Of a stretch of DNA of 64,000 nucleotides, positions 14,837 to 23,229 are shown piece by piece (the stretch's first letter is position 1; each line of letters begins with the position of its first letter). The stretch spans positions 248,001 to 312,000 of the forward strand of contig CAVCEE010000001.1 of the NCBI GenBank assembly GCA_963601185.1. Direction: 5' to 3'. Source of the stretch: Limisoma sp963601185. Its GTDB lineage: Bacteria > Bacteroidota > Bacteroidia > Bacteroidales > Muribaculaceae. The notes beneath the pieces are model-generated. The model made no database searches, was not told where the DNA came from, and worked only from the letters and a program-made list of their open reading frames with translations. Position numbers and translations under genes: made by a program.

Positions 14837-16084
14837 TTAATCCTCAAATTCTGCTTTCAGCACTTCAATGACGTGGTCGACGGTGCTGTCTTCAAGGTCG
14901 GCCTTGTCAATGAGTTGCTCGCGCGGCATATTGAGGACTGATTTGGCTGTGGTGCAGCCGATGTTCTTGAGGGCATCGATTACCCATGCGTCGATTTCGT
15001 CGCTGAACTCGTCGAGGTAGATGTCGTCGCTGTCTTCAGTGAAGCGGTAAACCTCAATCTGATAGCCTGTAAGCATTGTCGCCAACTTGATGTTGAGGCC
15101 GCCCTTGCCGATGGCGAGCGACACCTCTTCTGGCTGGAGCATTACTTCAGCGTATTTCTCTTCCTCGTTGATGCGGATTGATGACACTTTGGCTGGGCTG
15201 AGGGCACGGCGGATGTAGAGTTCCGGGTTGGCGGTGTAGTTGATCACGTCGATGTTCTCGTTGCGCAACTCGCGCACGATGCCGTGGATGCGTGAACCCT
15301 TGACACCAACGCAAGCACCTACCGGGTCGATGCGGTCGTCGTACGACTCAACGGCAATCTTGGCGCGCTCTCCCGGGATGCGGGCGATGCCCTTGAGGAG
15401 GATGAGTCCGTCGTGGATTTCCGGCACTTCGATTTCGAAGAGACGGCGGAGGAATTCAGGGCTTGTGCGTGAGATGATTACCTTAGGATTGTTGTTGGTG
15501 TTCTGCACCTCCTTAATCACGGCGCGGATTGTCTCGCCCTTGCGGTAGCGGTCGCTCGGTATCTGTTCTTCCTTCGGGAGGATGAACTCGTTGTGCTCCT
15601 CGTCGAGCACGAGTACCTCGCGCTTCCATATCTGATAGACTTCGCCGACCACGATTTCACCCTCCATCGCTTTGAAGCGCGAGTAGATGGCGTCTTTCTG
15701 CAGGTCAAGAATCTTCGATGCGAGAGTCTGGCGCAATGTCAGGATGGCGCGGCGGCCGAACTTCTCAAACACGATTTCCTTGGTCACTTCTTCGCCAATC
15801 TCGCATTCGGGGTCGATTTCGCGAGCCTGGGTCAAGCCGATTTGCATACTTGGATTCTCTACGGCATCGTCCGAAACGACTTCGAGGTTCTGGTAAATCT
15901 CACAGTCGCCCTTGTCGGGGTTCATGATAACGACGAAATTCTCGTCGGAACCGAACATTTTTGCAAGCACGTTGCGGAATGACTCCTCCAACACGCTGAT
16001 CATTGTGGTCTTGTCGATATTCTTCAGCTCTTTGAACTCCGAAAAGCTGTCTACCATGCTTATGGATTCCTCTTTTTTTGCCAT
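14837..16084 (-). CDS. nusA: Transcription termination/antitermination factor NusA
   Basis: RNA polymerase-binding elongation factor. The 415-residue protein contains the N-terminal polymerase-binding domain, an S1 domain (around GEIVVGEVYQIWKREVLVLD), KH1 with GERAKIAVES and the GACVGVKGSRIHGI motif, KH2 with LAIGKGGLNIKLATMLTGY, and a short C-terminal helical repeat (NIGCTTAKSVLNMPREQLI). The length fits Bacteroidetes NusA, which is shorter than the E. coli form. It sits between rimP (6-base gap) and infB (24-base gap). Confidence 0.98.
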   Translation of the reverse strand: MAKKEESISMVDSFSEFKELKNIDKTTMISVLEESFRNVLAKMFGSDENFVVIMNPDKGDCEIYQNLEVVSDDAVENPSMQIGLTQAREIDPECEIGEEVTKEIVFEKFGRRAILTLRQTLASKILDLQKDAIYSRFKAMEGEIVVGEVYQIWKREVLVLDEEHNEFILPKEEQIPSDRYRKGETIRAVIKEVQNTNNNPKVIISRTSPEFLRRLFEIEVPEIHDGLILLKGIARIPGERAKIAVESYDDRIDPVGACVGVKGSRIHGIVRELRNENIDVINYTANPELYIRRALSPAKVSSIRINEEEKYAEVMLQPEEVSLAIGKGGLNIKLATMLTGYQIEVYRFTEDSDDIYLDEFSDEIDAWVIDALKNIGCTTAKSVLNMPREQLIDKADLEDSTVDHVIEVLKAEFED

Positions 16085-16090
16085 AATGTC

Positions 16091-16555
16091 TTAAAACTGG
16101 ATTATGTATTTTGTATATTTTATTTCGTTGTATCCGAAGCGGAGGTCTTCCTCCTGCTCCACCGGGCGCTTTGCGCCTTCGGGTTTCACTTTCTTCACCA
16201 CTGTCAGCACGAAACCTTCGGCGTCGGCGGCTTTCAGCGTGCCCTTGAGTTTCTGCCCTGCGGCAGTGAGCACTTCCACCTCGTTGCCCTCGTTTTTCTT
16301 GTACTGACGCTCCACGCGCAGCGGCGATGTCAATCCTGCCGAACCGATTTCCAGCTCATAGTCCTCCTTGTCGCGGTCGAAGGCATCCTCCACCAATCGG
16401 GTGAGCCTTACGCATTCGTCGATGTCGACACTTGTGTCGCTGTCGATTTCCACTACGATGTTGTTGTCCTTGCTGATTTTCACGTCAACGAGAAAGAGGT
16501 CCGTTCCCTCCATACCCCGCTCCAATACTTCGGTCAGCGCGCTTTTGTCAATCAT
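16091..16555 (-). CDS. rimP: Ribosome maturation factor RimP
   Basis: 30S assembly factor of 154 residues. It has the N-terminal alpha/beta domain (LFLVDVKISKDNNIVVEIDSD spread over about residues 20-40, followed by SVDIDECVRLTRLVEDAFDRD), the conserved YELEIGSAGLTSPLR motif, and an SH3-like C-terminal domain. It is first in the rimP-nusA-infB operon, preceded by a strong TAACTTTG promoter and a hairpin at the 5' end of the leader. Confidence 0.93.
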   Translation of the reverse strand: MIDKSALTEVLERGMEGTDLFLVDVKISKDNNIVVEIDSDTSVDIDECVRLTRLVEDAFDRDKEDYELEIGSAGLTSPLRVERQYKKNEGNEVEVLTAAGQKLKGTLKAADAEGFVLTVVKKVKPEGAKRPVEQEEDLRFGYNEIKYTKYIIQF

Positions 16556-16587
16556 TAGTTTCGCTTTATTAAAGTGTAATTAACAAC

Positions 16588-16615
16588 AATGGAGAAGACT
16601 TCCGCCTCCTCCATT
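16588..16615 (-). promoter_or_regulatory. Hairpin at the 5' end of the rimP operon leader
   Basis: Minus-strand AATGGAGGAG pairs with CTTCTCCATT (10 bp, one G-T wobble) around an 8-base loop. It begins at the predicted transcription start (about 16616), in a leader of about 60 bases. It may stabilise or regulate the operon mRNA; the role is not known. Confidence 0.45.
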
Positions 16616-16622
16616 CCGACCA

Positions 16623-16654
16623 CAAAGTTACTTATTAATAATAATATCAGCAAA
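16623..16654 (-). promoter_or_regulatory. Promoter of rimP-nusA-infB-folK
   Basis: Minus-strand TTTG at 16651-16654, a 20-base spacer and TAACTTTG at 16623-16630, an ideal match. Confidence 0.7.
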
Positions 16655-16729
16655 TCTTTGCTTTTCAGCGCATTGAAATAGCAATATTATTAACCACTTT
16701 TAACACAAAAGATGTAGAAATATGATTTT

Positions 16730-17638
16730 TTAGCGGTTGGCACGAGGGTGGCATTTCTCCACTTCTCGGCGGAGGAACGACCGGTCGATATGGACGTAAA
16801 TCTCTGTGGTGGTGATGCTTTCGTGTCCGAGCATCTCCTGAATGGCGCGCAGGTTGGCACCGCCCTCAAGCAGGTGGGTGGCAAAGGAATGGCGCAGGGA
16901 GTGCGGACTGATGTGTTTTTTTATGCCGCAGGCTTCGCAGAGGTTGCGCACGATGTAGAACACCATGGTGCGCGTGAGTTGTCCGCCGCGGCGGTTGAGA
17001 AACACAATGTCCTCGCTGCCGCGCTTCGGCGTGAGGTCGCCACGGCGTGGCAGATAGTCAAGAATCGCCTCTACGGCAGAGTCGGCGATAGGCACGATGC
17101 GCTGCTTGTCGCCCTTGCCCTCGATGGTGACATACCCCTCCTCGATTGCAACCTTCGACAGTTTCAGCCCAACGAGTTCCGACACGCGCAGCCCGCAGCA
17201 GTACATCGTCTCGATTATGGCGCGGTTGCGGCAGCCCTCGTAGGTCGACGTGTCGATGGCATCCTCCATCGCATCGATCTCCTCCACCGTCAGCACATCG
17301 GGCAGGTGTCGCCCCAGACGCGGCAACTCCAGTAGCGACGCCGGGTTGGTGTCGGTGTAGCCCGACGACTTCAGAAACTGGAAAAACGCCCTGACGCCCG
17401 ACACGATGCGAGCCTGTGAGCGCGGCTGCACGCCGAGGTCGTGGAGCGCGGCAAGAAACTCGTGGAGTAGCGGCTCAGTCACCTCCGCAAGCGTCACCCC
17501 ACAGGCGTCGATGTAGCCTATGAGTTTCTGCACATCATCGTCGTATGCCTCCACCGTGTTGGCAGACAAACCCTTCTCCAAGGCGAGATACGCATTGAAG
17601 AGTTCCACAAGTTTGGCGCTGTCGGGCAAATCTGTCAT
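16730..17638 (-). CDS. xerD: Tyrosine recombinase XerD type
   Basis: Site-specific recombinase resolving chromosome dimers at dif. The start MTDLPDSAKLVELF at 17638 gives 302 residues, the standard XerC/D length. A longer in-frame extension would run through the divergent promoter region and is rejected. The N-terminal SAM-like domain is followed by catalytic residues: Arg in CCGLRVSELVGL, Lys in GKGDKQRIVP, H-x-x-R in PHSLRHSFATHLLEGG, His in LGHESITTTEIY, and the Tyr nucleophile in that last motif. It is divergent from aroQ with overlapping promoters. XerD rather than XerC is inferred from gene order habit and similarity only. Confidence 0.88.
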   Translation of the reverse strand: MTDLPDSAKLVELFNAYLALEKGLSANTVEAYDDDVQKLIGYIDACGVTLAEVTEPLLHEFLAALHDLGVQPRSQARIVSGVRAFFQFLKSSGYTDTNPASLLELPRLGRHLPDVLTVEEIDAMEDAIDTSTYEGCRNRAIIETMYCCGLRVSELVGLKLSKVAIEEGYVTIEGKGDKQRIVPIADSAVEAILDYLPRRGDLTPKRGSEDIVFLNRRGGQLTRTMVFYIVRNLCEACGIKKHISPHSLRHSFATHLLEGGANLRAIQEMLGHESITTTEIYVHIDRSFLRREVEKCHPRANR

Positions 17639-17667
17639 TATTTTTCGGTAAAGTCGGATAGTTTTAT

Positions 17668-17675
17668 TAATTTTG
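17668..17675 (+). promoter_or_regulatory. -7 box for aroQ
   Basis: TAATTTTG on the plus strand, about 80 bases before the aroQ ATG at 17757. Confidence 0.45.
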
Positions 17676-17706
17676 CAGACATTCCGGAAAAGGTTTTTCT
17701 GCAATG

Positions 17707-17714
17707 CAAAGTTA
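17707..17714 (-). promoter_or_regulatory. -7 box for xerD
   Basis: TAACTTTG on the minus strand, 69 bases before the xerD ATG. It lies only 30 bases from the divergent aroQ box, so the two transcripts overlap at their 5' ends. Confidence 0.5.
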
Positions 17715-17756
17715 ATCATTTTTACCGGTGAAATCGAAAACAAGAATCAAGCGGTT

Positions 17757-18179
17757 ATGAAAATCCTGATTATCAACGGTCCCAACCTTAACTTGTTGGG
17801 AGTGAGAGAAAAAAGCATCTACGGCGACAAATCGTTCGCAGGCTATTTCAATAGCCTTGTGGAGACGTACGGCGACGATGTGGAACTGGACTACTTCCAG
17901 AGTAACCACGAAGGCGCGATTATCGACAAGATTCACGAGTGCGGATTCGACGTTGACGGCATCGTGCTCAACGCCGGTGCCTACACCCACACCTCGATAG
18001 CCATTGCCGATGCCATCCGCGCCGTTAAAGCCCCAGTTGTTGAGGTGCATATCTCCAACGTGCACAGCCGCGAGGACTACCGCCACGTGTCGATGATTGC
18101 CAGCGCATGCATCGGCGTGATTGCCGGCTTCGGTCTCGACAGTTACCGTCTTGCCGTGGAGGCTCTGCTCCGCCGCTGA
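17757..18179 (+). CDS. aroQ: Type II 3-dehydroquinate dehydratase
   Basis: Third step of the shikimate pathway, 3-dehydroquinate to 3-dehydroshikimate. The ATG at 17757 (MKILIINGPNLNLLG) gives 140 residues, normal for the dodecameric type II enzyme. Conserved blocks are the REKSIYG active-site lid with Tyr, FQSNHEGAIIDKIHE, LNAGAYTHTSIAIADAI and the catalytic His in EVHISNVHSREDYRH. In-frame codons before 17757 carry no conserved sequence. Confidence 0.96.
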   Translation: MKILIINGPNLNLLGVREKSIYGDKSFAGYFNSLVETYGDDVELDYFQSNHEGAIIDKIHECGFDVDGIVLNAGAYTHTSIAIADAIRAVKAPVVEVHISNVHSREDYRHVSMIASACIGVIAGFGLDSYRLAVEALLRR

Positions 18180-18264
18180 CAAGGGATGCTGCCATAGGCA
18201 AAGAAACACGCCTTAGAGCGATACCGTGGGAAACCGATGTTATTTATTAGCTCTAAACTCAAGA

Positions 18265-19746
18265 ATGATGACGCAAACGAAATTTACTAAGATTGTTGCA
18301 ACGGTTTCCGACCGACGCTGTGAGGTCGACTTTATCAAACAGTTATACGAAAACGGCCTGAATGTGGTCAGGATGAACTCCGCCCACCTGCAGCGCGAAG
18401 GCTTTCAGAAGATAGTCAACAACGTGCGCGCGGTGAGCGACCGCATAGCCATCCTTATGGACACCAAAGGCCCTGAAATCCGCACCACGACCAATGTCGA
18501 CGACGAGAACATCACCTTCACGGCAGGCGACAAGGTAGACGTGAGCGGCGCTCCCGACGAGTTGAGCGAAAAGAGCCACATCCGCCTGTCGTATCCCGAC
18601 ATAGCCAACGACATCAAGGCCGGTATGCACCTGCTCATCGACGACGGCGAGATCGACTTCCTCATCGACAGCATCGAAGGCAAGACCATCCACTGCACAG
18701 CGCAGAACGACGGCGAACTCGGTTCGCGCAAGAGCGTCAACATTCCCGGGGCGAGCATCAAACTGCCGTCGCTCACCCAGCGCGACATCCAGAACATCGG
18801 TTACGCCATCGAGATGGGCGTGGACTTCATCGCCCACTCCTTCGTGCGCTCGCGCCAGGACGTGCTCGACATCCAGAACATCCTCGACGCGCACGACAGT
18901 CAGATTAAAATCATATCCAAGATAGAAAACCAGGAAGGCATCGACAACATCGACGAGATTCTCGACGCCTCCTACGGCATTATGGTGGCCCGCGGCGACC
19001 TCGGCATCGAGGTGCCAGCAGAGCGCATACCAGTGCTGCAACGACTGCTTGTCGACAAGTGTATCAACGCCCACAAGCCAGTAATCGTTGCCACCCAGAT
19101 GCTCCACACTATGATTAGCAACCCGCGCCCTACGCGCGCCGAGGTGTCGGACATCGCCAACGCCGTCTACCAGCGTGCCGATGCACTGATGCTCAGCGGC
19201 GAGACAGCCTACGGCAAGTATCCTGTCGAGGCCATCTCCACAATGACCAGCATCATCAAGGAAACCGAGCGTTCGCTCAGCCGTAACGAAGCCATCAGCA
19301 AGACCCTCTTCTGCCGCGACACCTCCGACGTGACAACGTTCCTTGCCCACGGAGCAGCCGACGCGCAGTATGCCATCGGGGCACGCGCCATCGTCACCGA
19401 CAGTTACACTGGCCGCACGGCGCGCTACATTGCCTCGTTCCGCGGCATTTCGCCGACGCTTGCCATCTGCTACCGCCCGAATGTGCCGCGTCTGCTTGCC
19501 CTCAGTTACGGAGTCTATCCGCTCTACCAGCAGAAAGAAGCCACATCGCGTGCCTACCTCTACAACGGACTGCTCCACCTCATCGAACTGGGACTCATCA
19601 CGCCAGCCGACCGCATTGCCTATCTCGGTGGCGGATTTGGTGAAGGCAAGGGTACTACATTCTTGGAAATCAACCGTGTGGCGGACGTGCTCGACAACTA
19701 TGACCACTACGACCTCCCCAATCTCGAAATCCACGAAAAGAAATGA
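18265..19746 (+). CDS. pyk: Pyruvate kinase
   Basis: Converts phosphoenolpyruvate and ADP to pyruvate and ATP. The (M)MTQTKFTKIVATVSD start aligns with family N-termini, so the ATG at 18265 (or 18268) is chosen over an upstream GTG at 18226. Landmarks are NVVRMNSAH, LMDTKGPEIRT, the active-site IISKIENQEGIDN, GIMVARGDLGIEVP and the HKPVIVATQMLHTMISNPRPTRAEVSDIANAV region. 493 residues. A TTAGAGC/GCTCTAA inverted repeat (18213-18256) lies in the leader. The stop overlaps the next start as ATGA. Confidence 0.96.
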   Translation: MMTQTKFTKIVATVSDRRCEVDFIKQLYENGLNVVRMNSAHLQREGFQKIVNNVRAVSDRIAILMDTKGPEIRTTTNVDDENITFTAGDKVDVSGAPDELSEKSHIRLSYPDIANDIKAGMHLLIDDGEIDFLIDSIEGKTIHCTAQNDGELGSRKSVNIPGASIKLPSLTQRDIQNIGYAIEMGVDFIAHSFVRSRQDVLDIQNILDAHDSQIKIISKIENQEGIDNIDEILDASYGIMVARGDLGIEVPAERIPVLQRLLVDKCINAHKPVIVATQMLHTMISNPRPTRAEVSDIANAVYQRADALMLSGETAYGKYPVEAISTMTSIIKETERSLSRNEAISKTLFCRDTSDVTTFLAHGAADAQYAIGARAIVTDSYTGRTARYIASFRGISPTLAICYRPNVPRLLALSYGVYPLYQQKEATSRAYLYNGLLHLIELGLITPADRIAYLGGGFGEGKGTTFLEINRVADVLDNYDHYDLPNLEIHEKK

Positions 19747-20378
19747 CCGAACAACTTGAAGACTACATCCTGCAGCACATCGACGAGGAGGGCGACCTCC
19801 TGAGCCGCCTTGACCGTGAGACGCATCTCTACCACTTGCGGCCGCGTATGTGCTCGGGACACCTTCAGGGCAAACTGCTGAAGATGTTTGTCCGCATGAT
19901 CCGTCCGCGCCGCATCCTCGAACTCGGCACGTTCACCGGCTATTCAGCCCTCGCTATGTCGGAGGGTATGGCACCCGGTGCCGAACTCCATACCATCGAG
20001 ATTGACGACGAGTTGGAGGACTTCATCCGCCAGCATTTCAGCCAGTCGCCGATAGCCGACCGCATCCATCTCCACATCGGCGATGCGCGCGAGGTAATGG
20101 CGCAGGTGGGCGGCGAGTTTGACCTCGTGTTTATGGACGCTAACAAGCGGCAGTATCTGGAATACTACAACCTGGTGTTTGACAGCGTTGCGCCCGATGG
20201 CTTCATTATCGCCGACAACACCCTCTGGGACGGCAAGGTGGTGGACTTTGGCAAGAAACTCGATGCGCAGACCGCCGGCATACTCGAATTCAACGACTTC
20301 GTAGCCGCCGACAAACGTGTGGAGAAAGTGATTGTGCCGATCCGCGACGGTCTGACCATCATCCACAAGTTGCCGTAA
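19743..20378 (+). CDS. SAM-dependent O-methyltransferase, caffeoyl-CoA OMT-like
   Basis: A 211-residue cytoplasmic class I methyltransferase (Methyltransf_3). The SAM-binding motif I is ILELGTFTGYSALAMSEGM. HTIEIDDE supplies the acidic residue at the end of beta 2. The metal-binding Asp and Asn are in LVFMDANKRQYLEYY and IIADNTLWDGKVVD. Members methylate catechol-like or tRNA substrates; the family includes the TrmR tRNA methyltransferase. Which applies here is unknown. Its ATG overlaps the pyk stop (ATGA), so it is translationally coupled. Confidence 0.88.
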   Translation: MTEQLEDYILQHIDEEGDLLSRLDRETHLYHLRPRMCSGHLQGKLLKMFVRMIRPRRILELGTFTGYSALAMSEGMAPGAELHTIEIDDELEDFIRQHFSQSPIADRIHLHIGDAREVMAQVGGEFDLVFMDANKRQYLEYYNLVFDSVAPDGFIIADNTLWDGKVVDFGKKLDAQTAGILEFNDFVAADKRVEKVIVPIRDGLTIIHKLP

Positions 20379-20397
20379 GTCTGCCGTTTTTCTCTTT

Positions 20398-20433
20398 TTT
20401 GTGACGTGCCAATGGGCGTTGCGCCTACTTTTG
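20398..20433 (+). promoter_or_regulatory. Promoter of the 781-residue orphan gene
   Basis: TACTTTTG at 20426-20433 with TTTG at 20398-20401 (spacer 24, slightly long). It ends 13 bases before the ATG at 20447. Confidence 0.45.
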
Positions 20434-20446
20434 TCGCAAAAAAGTT

Positions 20447-22792
20447 ATGAAAAACACAGTCAATTTCTCTTTTCAGCCCCTTTCCGGCCGCAACACCGGC
20501 AGGGCAGAGGCGCAGAATGTACGCTACGTCGGCGGCAAGATGACGGTCACGGGCACGCCGGCAGCGATATGCGCAAAGACCACCGCCGACCGCTTTCTCG
20601 GCATCGACACGCGCGGCGATACCACCTATTTCTTTATGCAGCGCAATGGCACGACCGTGGTCGTGACAGGTTACAGCCGCAACGGCACGTTTACGGCGGC
20701 GGAGAAGGAAATCTTCGAGGCGCAGGACGAGGTGACGGCACTCGCCTCCACCGGCAGTTTCGTGGTGCTTGCCACCGCTGGCGGACTCCAGTACCTACGG
20801 TTTAACGGCAACGGTTATTCCCATCTCGGCGGTATGGTTGAAGTGCCGTCGTTCTGCTTCGGCACAACCTCGGCAGCCACGGCAAGTGCCGACATCCCCG
20901 GACTTACGCTCAAGAGCACCTATCGACAGTGGAGCGGGTCGCTTACTGCATCCGACAAGAAGTCGGCAAAAAGCAATTTCCAAACAGCCATCGACGAACT
21001 CCAGCGCGCGGCGGCAGTCGGCGGCTACAGTCTGCAGCCCATGGTGCTCCGCGTGGCGGTACGGCTGTGGGACGACACCTTGGTGTGGAGCAACGAGGCA
21101 TCGTGTGTGGGTAGCGGATGGAATCCCGAAGCGACAGCAACGGTAACCCTTGGCGACGAGACCACCGTAGACCAGACCACACTCACCGCAACAATGTGGC
21201 AGCCCACCGTGCGCCTCGTTGCGCCAGGCATCGGCAACTGGTCACCGTTTGTCAAGGCGGTAGAGATTTACGCCACCAACGAGCCGCAGGAATTTGCCAC
21301 TATGCGCTTCCGCTGCGAGCAGACGCAGACCGGCAGCAAGTCCTATAGCCTGAGGATGCGCGCCGAGGGCAACGACACCGCCGCCATCCGCAGTGCCGCC
21401 GAGTCAGAAAGCCTGCGCCTTGTAGCCACAATCACCGACATCGACAACCTTGTCAAAGGCAAAATCCGCAGCAACGGCATCGCCGACCTCGGAAACGGAG
21501 TCTACGCCATTGGGATGGTGCGCGGCAAGGCGGCGAAATGGATCAATGCCCCTTGCAGGTTTACCGCCGGAGCATTCTGCGCCATCGGGTCGAACATCTT
21601 CGCCGGCAATGTCACCTCTTTCCTTCCAACGCCGCCACGCTATCTGTCGTTGGCCGACGGCACGCGATTGAAATCGGGCGTGGCATCGGCGTATGTGAGT
21701 GTGGACATCGCCACCGATGCCGGCAAAGCCACCGTGACGAGGGCAGAACTCGTGGAAAATTACAGTTTGCAGACATCCAGCCTCCTCACTTATCCCGACA
21801 GCCGCGCACGGAGCATGACCGTAATCGTTGTCGCTGCCGGCACACGCTACAGCCTAAGCGTAGACCTTATGCCATCACCCACTGGAGACTGCGCCTACGC
21901 CTCAAAAGTTGGAGGATTTACCCTCACTGCATCGACCGACACCTCCATTCCCTCCACCTTGTTGCAGTCGGCAGCCAGCCGCACCAGACTACTCGTCAGC
22001 ACCAGTGGCAACCCCTTGCAATGGACGCTATGCGACCGCGCCGACAACACCGGCGTGGTCTGCGTGATGCCCTCGCTACGCTACGGCACAACGTGGAGCG
22101 TAGGCCGCAGCCCGGTGTGTCTGTTCAGCACCGACGGACTGCGGTTGCTGTCGTTCAACACCTCTGACTGCTGCACTGCCTCTACGCGCATCTCGCGCCG
22201 CACCGTAGCCAGTGGTTTTCTTGCCGCCGCCACCGAGAGCGGCGTAACCTTTGTCGACATCCACGGTGAGGTGTGTCGCTACGAGGGCAGCCGCGTAAAG
22301 TCGCTGGGCATTGATGCCTCGTGGGCAAAAGGGCTGGTCTACAGCGCAGCCTACGACGAAGTGATTGTCTACGGCAACGGACAGGCAATAGCCATCGCCG
22401 CCGACGGCACATACACCCACCGCACGGCATCGTTTGCCACCCACGCCCACAACCTCCCTGCCGACGACAGTTGCGTGTATTCGCCCGATGTAGAAGAGTC
22501 GCGCGCCATGACGGTAGTGCTCCGCTCGCCGCAGATTGCCGCTCCCAGCCGTCTGCACCTTGTGCAGTGGATGGTTAATGCCGCCAGTGCCGACGTAGAG
22601 ACAACCGTCTACGGCGAGAACGGCTTCAGTTGCCACGGCGAGAAATTGTGCCGTCTGCGCCTCAAAGGCACGCTCAATGCTCCAGTGCGCCAGCGCGTGG
22701 CATCGCCGAGGGTGCGCACCTTCCGCCTCGAACTGGCTGGCACTATGCCCACCGGTGCGGAGGTCCATCCGGTGCTGACCGGCGGCAATTGA
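20447..22792 (+). CDS. Large protein of unknown function, beta-rich
   Basis: A 781-residue protein, not recognised. There is no signal peptide (MKNTVNFSFQPLSGRNTGRAEAQNV) and no membrane segment. The sequence is rich in Ser, Thr, Gly and short beta strands with propeller-like repeats such as RFLGIDTRGDTTYFFMQRN, SFVVLATAGGLQYLRFNG, GNGVYAIGMVRG and YSAAYDEVIVYGNGQAIAI. A helical insert lies near residues 165-190. The combination of a leaderless N-terminus, size and beta-rich make-up resembles phage structural or host-domesticated phage proteins, but no family could be named. It has its own promoter and lies between metabolic genes. Confidence 0.75.
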   Translation: MKNTVNFSFQPLSGRNTGRAEAQNVRYVGGKMTVTGTPAAICAKTTADRFLGIDTRGDTTYFFMQRNGTTVVVTGYSRNGTFTAAEKEIFEAQDEVTALASTGSFVVLATAGGLQYLRFNGNGYSHLGGMVEVPSFCFGTTSAATASADIPGLTLKSTYRQWSGSLTASDKKSAKSNFQTAIDELQRAAAVGGYSLQPMVLRVAVRLWDDTLVWSNEASCVGSGWNPEATATVTLGDETTVDQTTLTATMWQPTVRLVAPGIGNWSPFVKAVEIYATNEPQEFATMRFRCEQTQTGSKSYSLRMRAEGNDTAAIRSAAESESLRLVATITDIDNLVKGKIRSNGIADLGNGVYAIGMVRGKAAKWINAPCRFTAGAFCAIGSNIFAGNVTSFLPTPPRYLSLADGTRLKSGVASAYVSVDIATDAGKATVTRAELVENYSLQTSSLLTYPDSRARSMTVIVVAAGTRYSLSVDLMPSPTGDCAYASKVGGFTLTASTDTSIPSTLLQSAASRTRLLVSTSGNPLQWTLCDRADNTGVVCVMPSLRYGTTWSVGRSPVCLFSTDGLRLLSFNTSDCCTASTRISRRTVASGFLAAATESGVTFVDIHGEVCRYEGSRVKSLGIDASWAKGLVYSAAYDEVIVYGNGQAIAIAADGTYTHRTASFATHAHNLPADDSCVYSPDVEESRAMTVVLRSPQIAAPSRLHLVQWMVNAASADVETTVYGENGFSCHGEKLCRLRLKGTLNAPVRQRVASPRVRTFRLELAGTMPTGAEVHPVLTGGN

Positions 22793-22832
22793 AAAATTTA
22801 CGGCGGAAAGAAAAAAAATTGATAAAAAATGG

Positions 22833-22861
22833 TTGGATATATGGGAAACGTTTTAACTTTG
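22833..22861 (+). promoter_or_regulatory. Promoter of small membrane protein gene
   Basis: TTG at 22833-22835, an 18-base spacer and TAACTTTG at 22854-22861. It supports the ATG at 22904 over an earlier in-frame ATG at 22829, which lies upstream of the promoter. Confidence 0.55.
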
Positions 22862-22903
22862 CGAGTACCTAAAAAACCAAGATACTCTATAAATTTCAAG
22901 ACA

Positions 22904-23194
22904 ATGAAAAAACACAGAGGCGAAAATATTGACAAACTGGCACAAAGAACTCCATTGTGGATGCTTCTTGTGGTGATTGTCAGCATCCTTCCCGTGATAG
23001 CCTGGCCGTGGTATATGCTACAGTACGGCCTCCAGGAGCATGGCGGGCAGACGGCTTTTCTGGCAATAGCCTTCCCCATCTACATAGTGCTTTGTGGCTA
23101 TCTCGCCTACAAGTGTTTCCAGTACCGCAAGGAAGTGACCTATATCCTCCTCGGCATTATGTGGCTTTCCTACGCCGCAGCATTGTTTCTGTAA
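22904..23194 (+). CDS. Small two-to-three-span membrane protein
   Basis: A 96-residue protein (MKKHRGENIDKLAQRTPLW...) of unknown function. Hydrophobic segments lie at about residues 19-39 (MLLVVIVSILPVIAWPWYML), 50-69 (FLAIAFPIYIVLCGYLAYKC) and 77-95 (YILLGIMWLSYAAALFL), with basic residues between. The -7 box at 22854-22861 fixes the start. It sits 35 bases ahead of ald, for which no separate promoter is obvious, so the two may be cotranscribed. Confidence 0.7.
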   Translation: MKKHRGENIDKLAQRTPLWMLLVVIVSILPVIAWPWYMLQYGLQEHGGQTAFLAIAFPIYIVLCGYLAYKCFQYRKEVTYILLGIMWLSYAAALFL

Positions 23195-23229
23195 ATAGAA
23201 AGACCCTATAACTATTAAATATAATTACT

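Noticed and set aside
16730..17638. XerD as integrase of a mobile element
   Set aside because: It has chromosomal XerC/D length and motifs and lies among core genes, with no att-like repeats or cargo nearby.
18343..19734. A 463-codon open frame on the minus strand
   Set aside because: Antisense to pyruvate kinase, which carries all active-site motifs. Composition is typical of a reverse-strand shadow.
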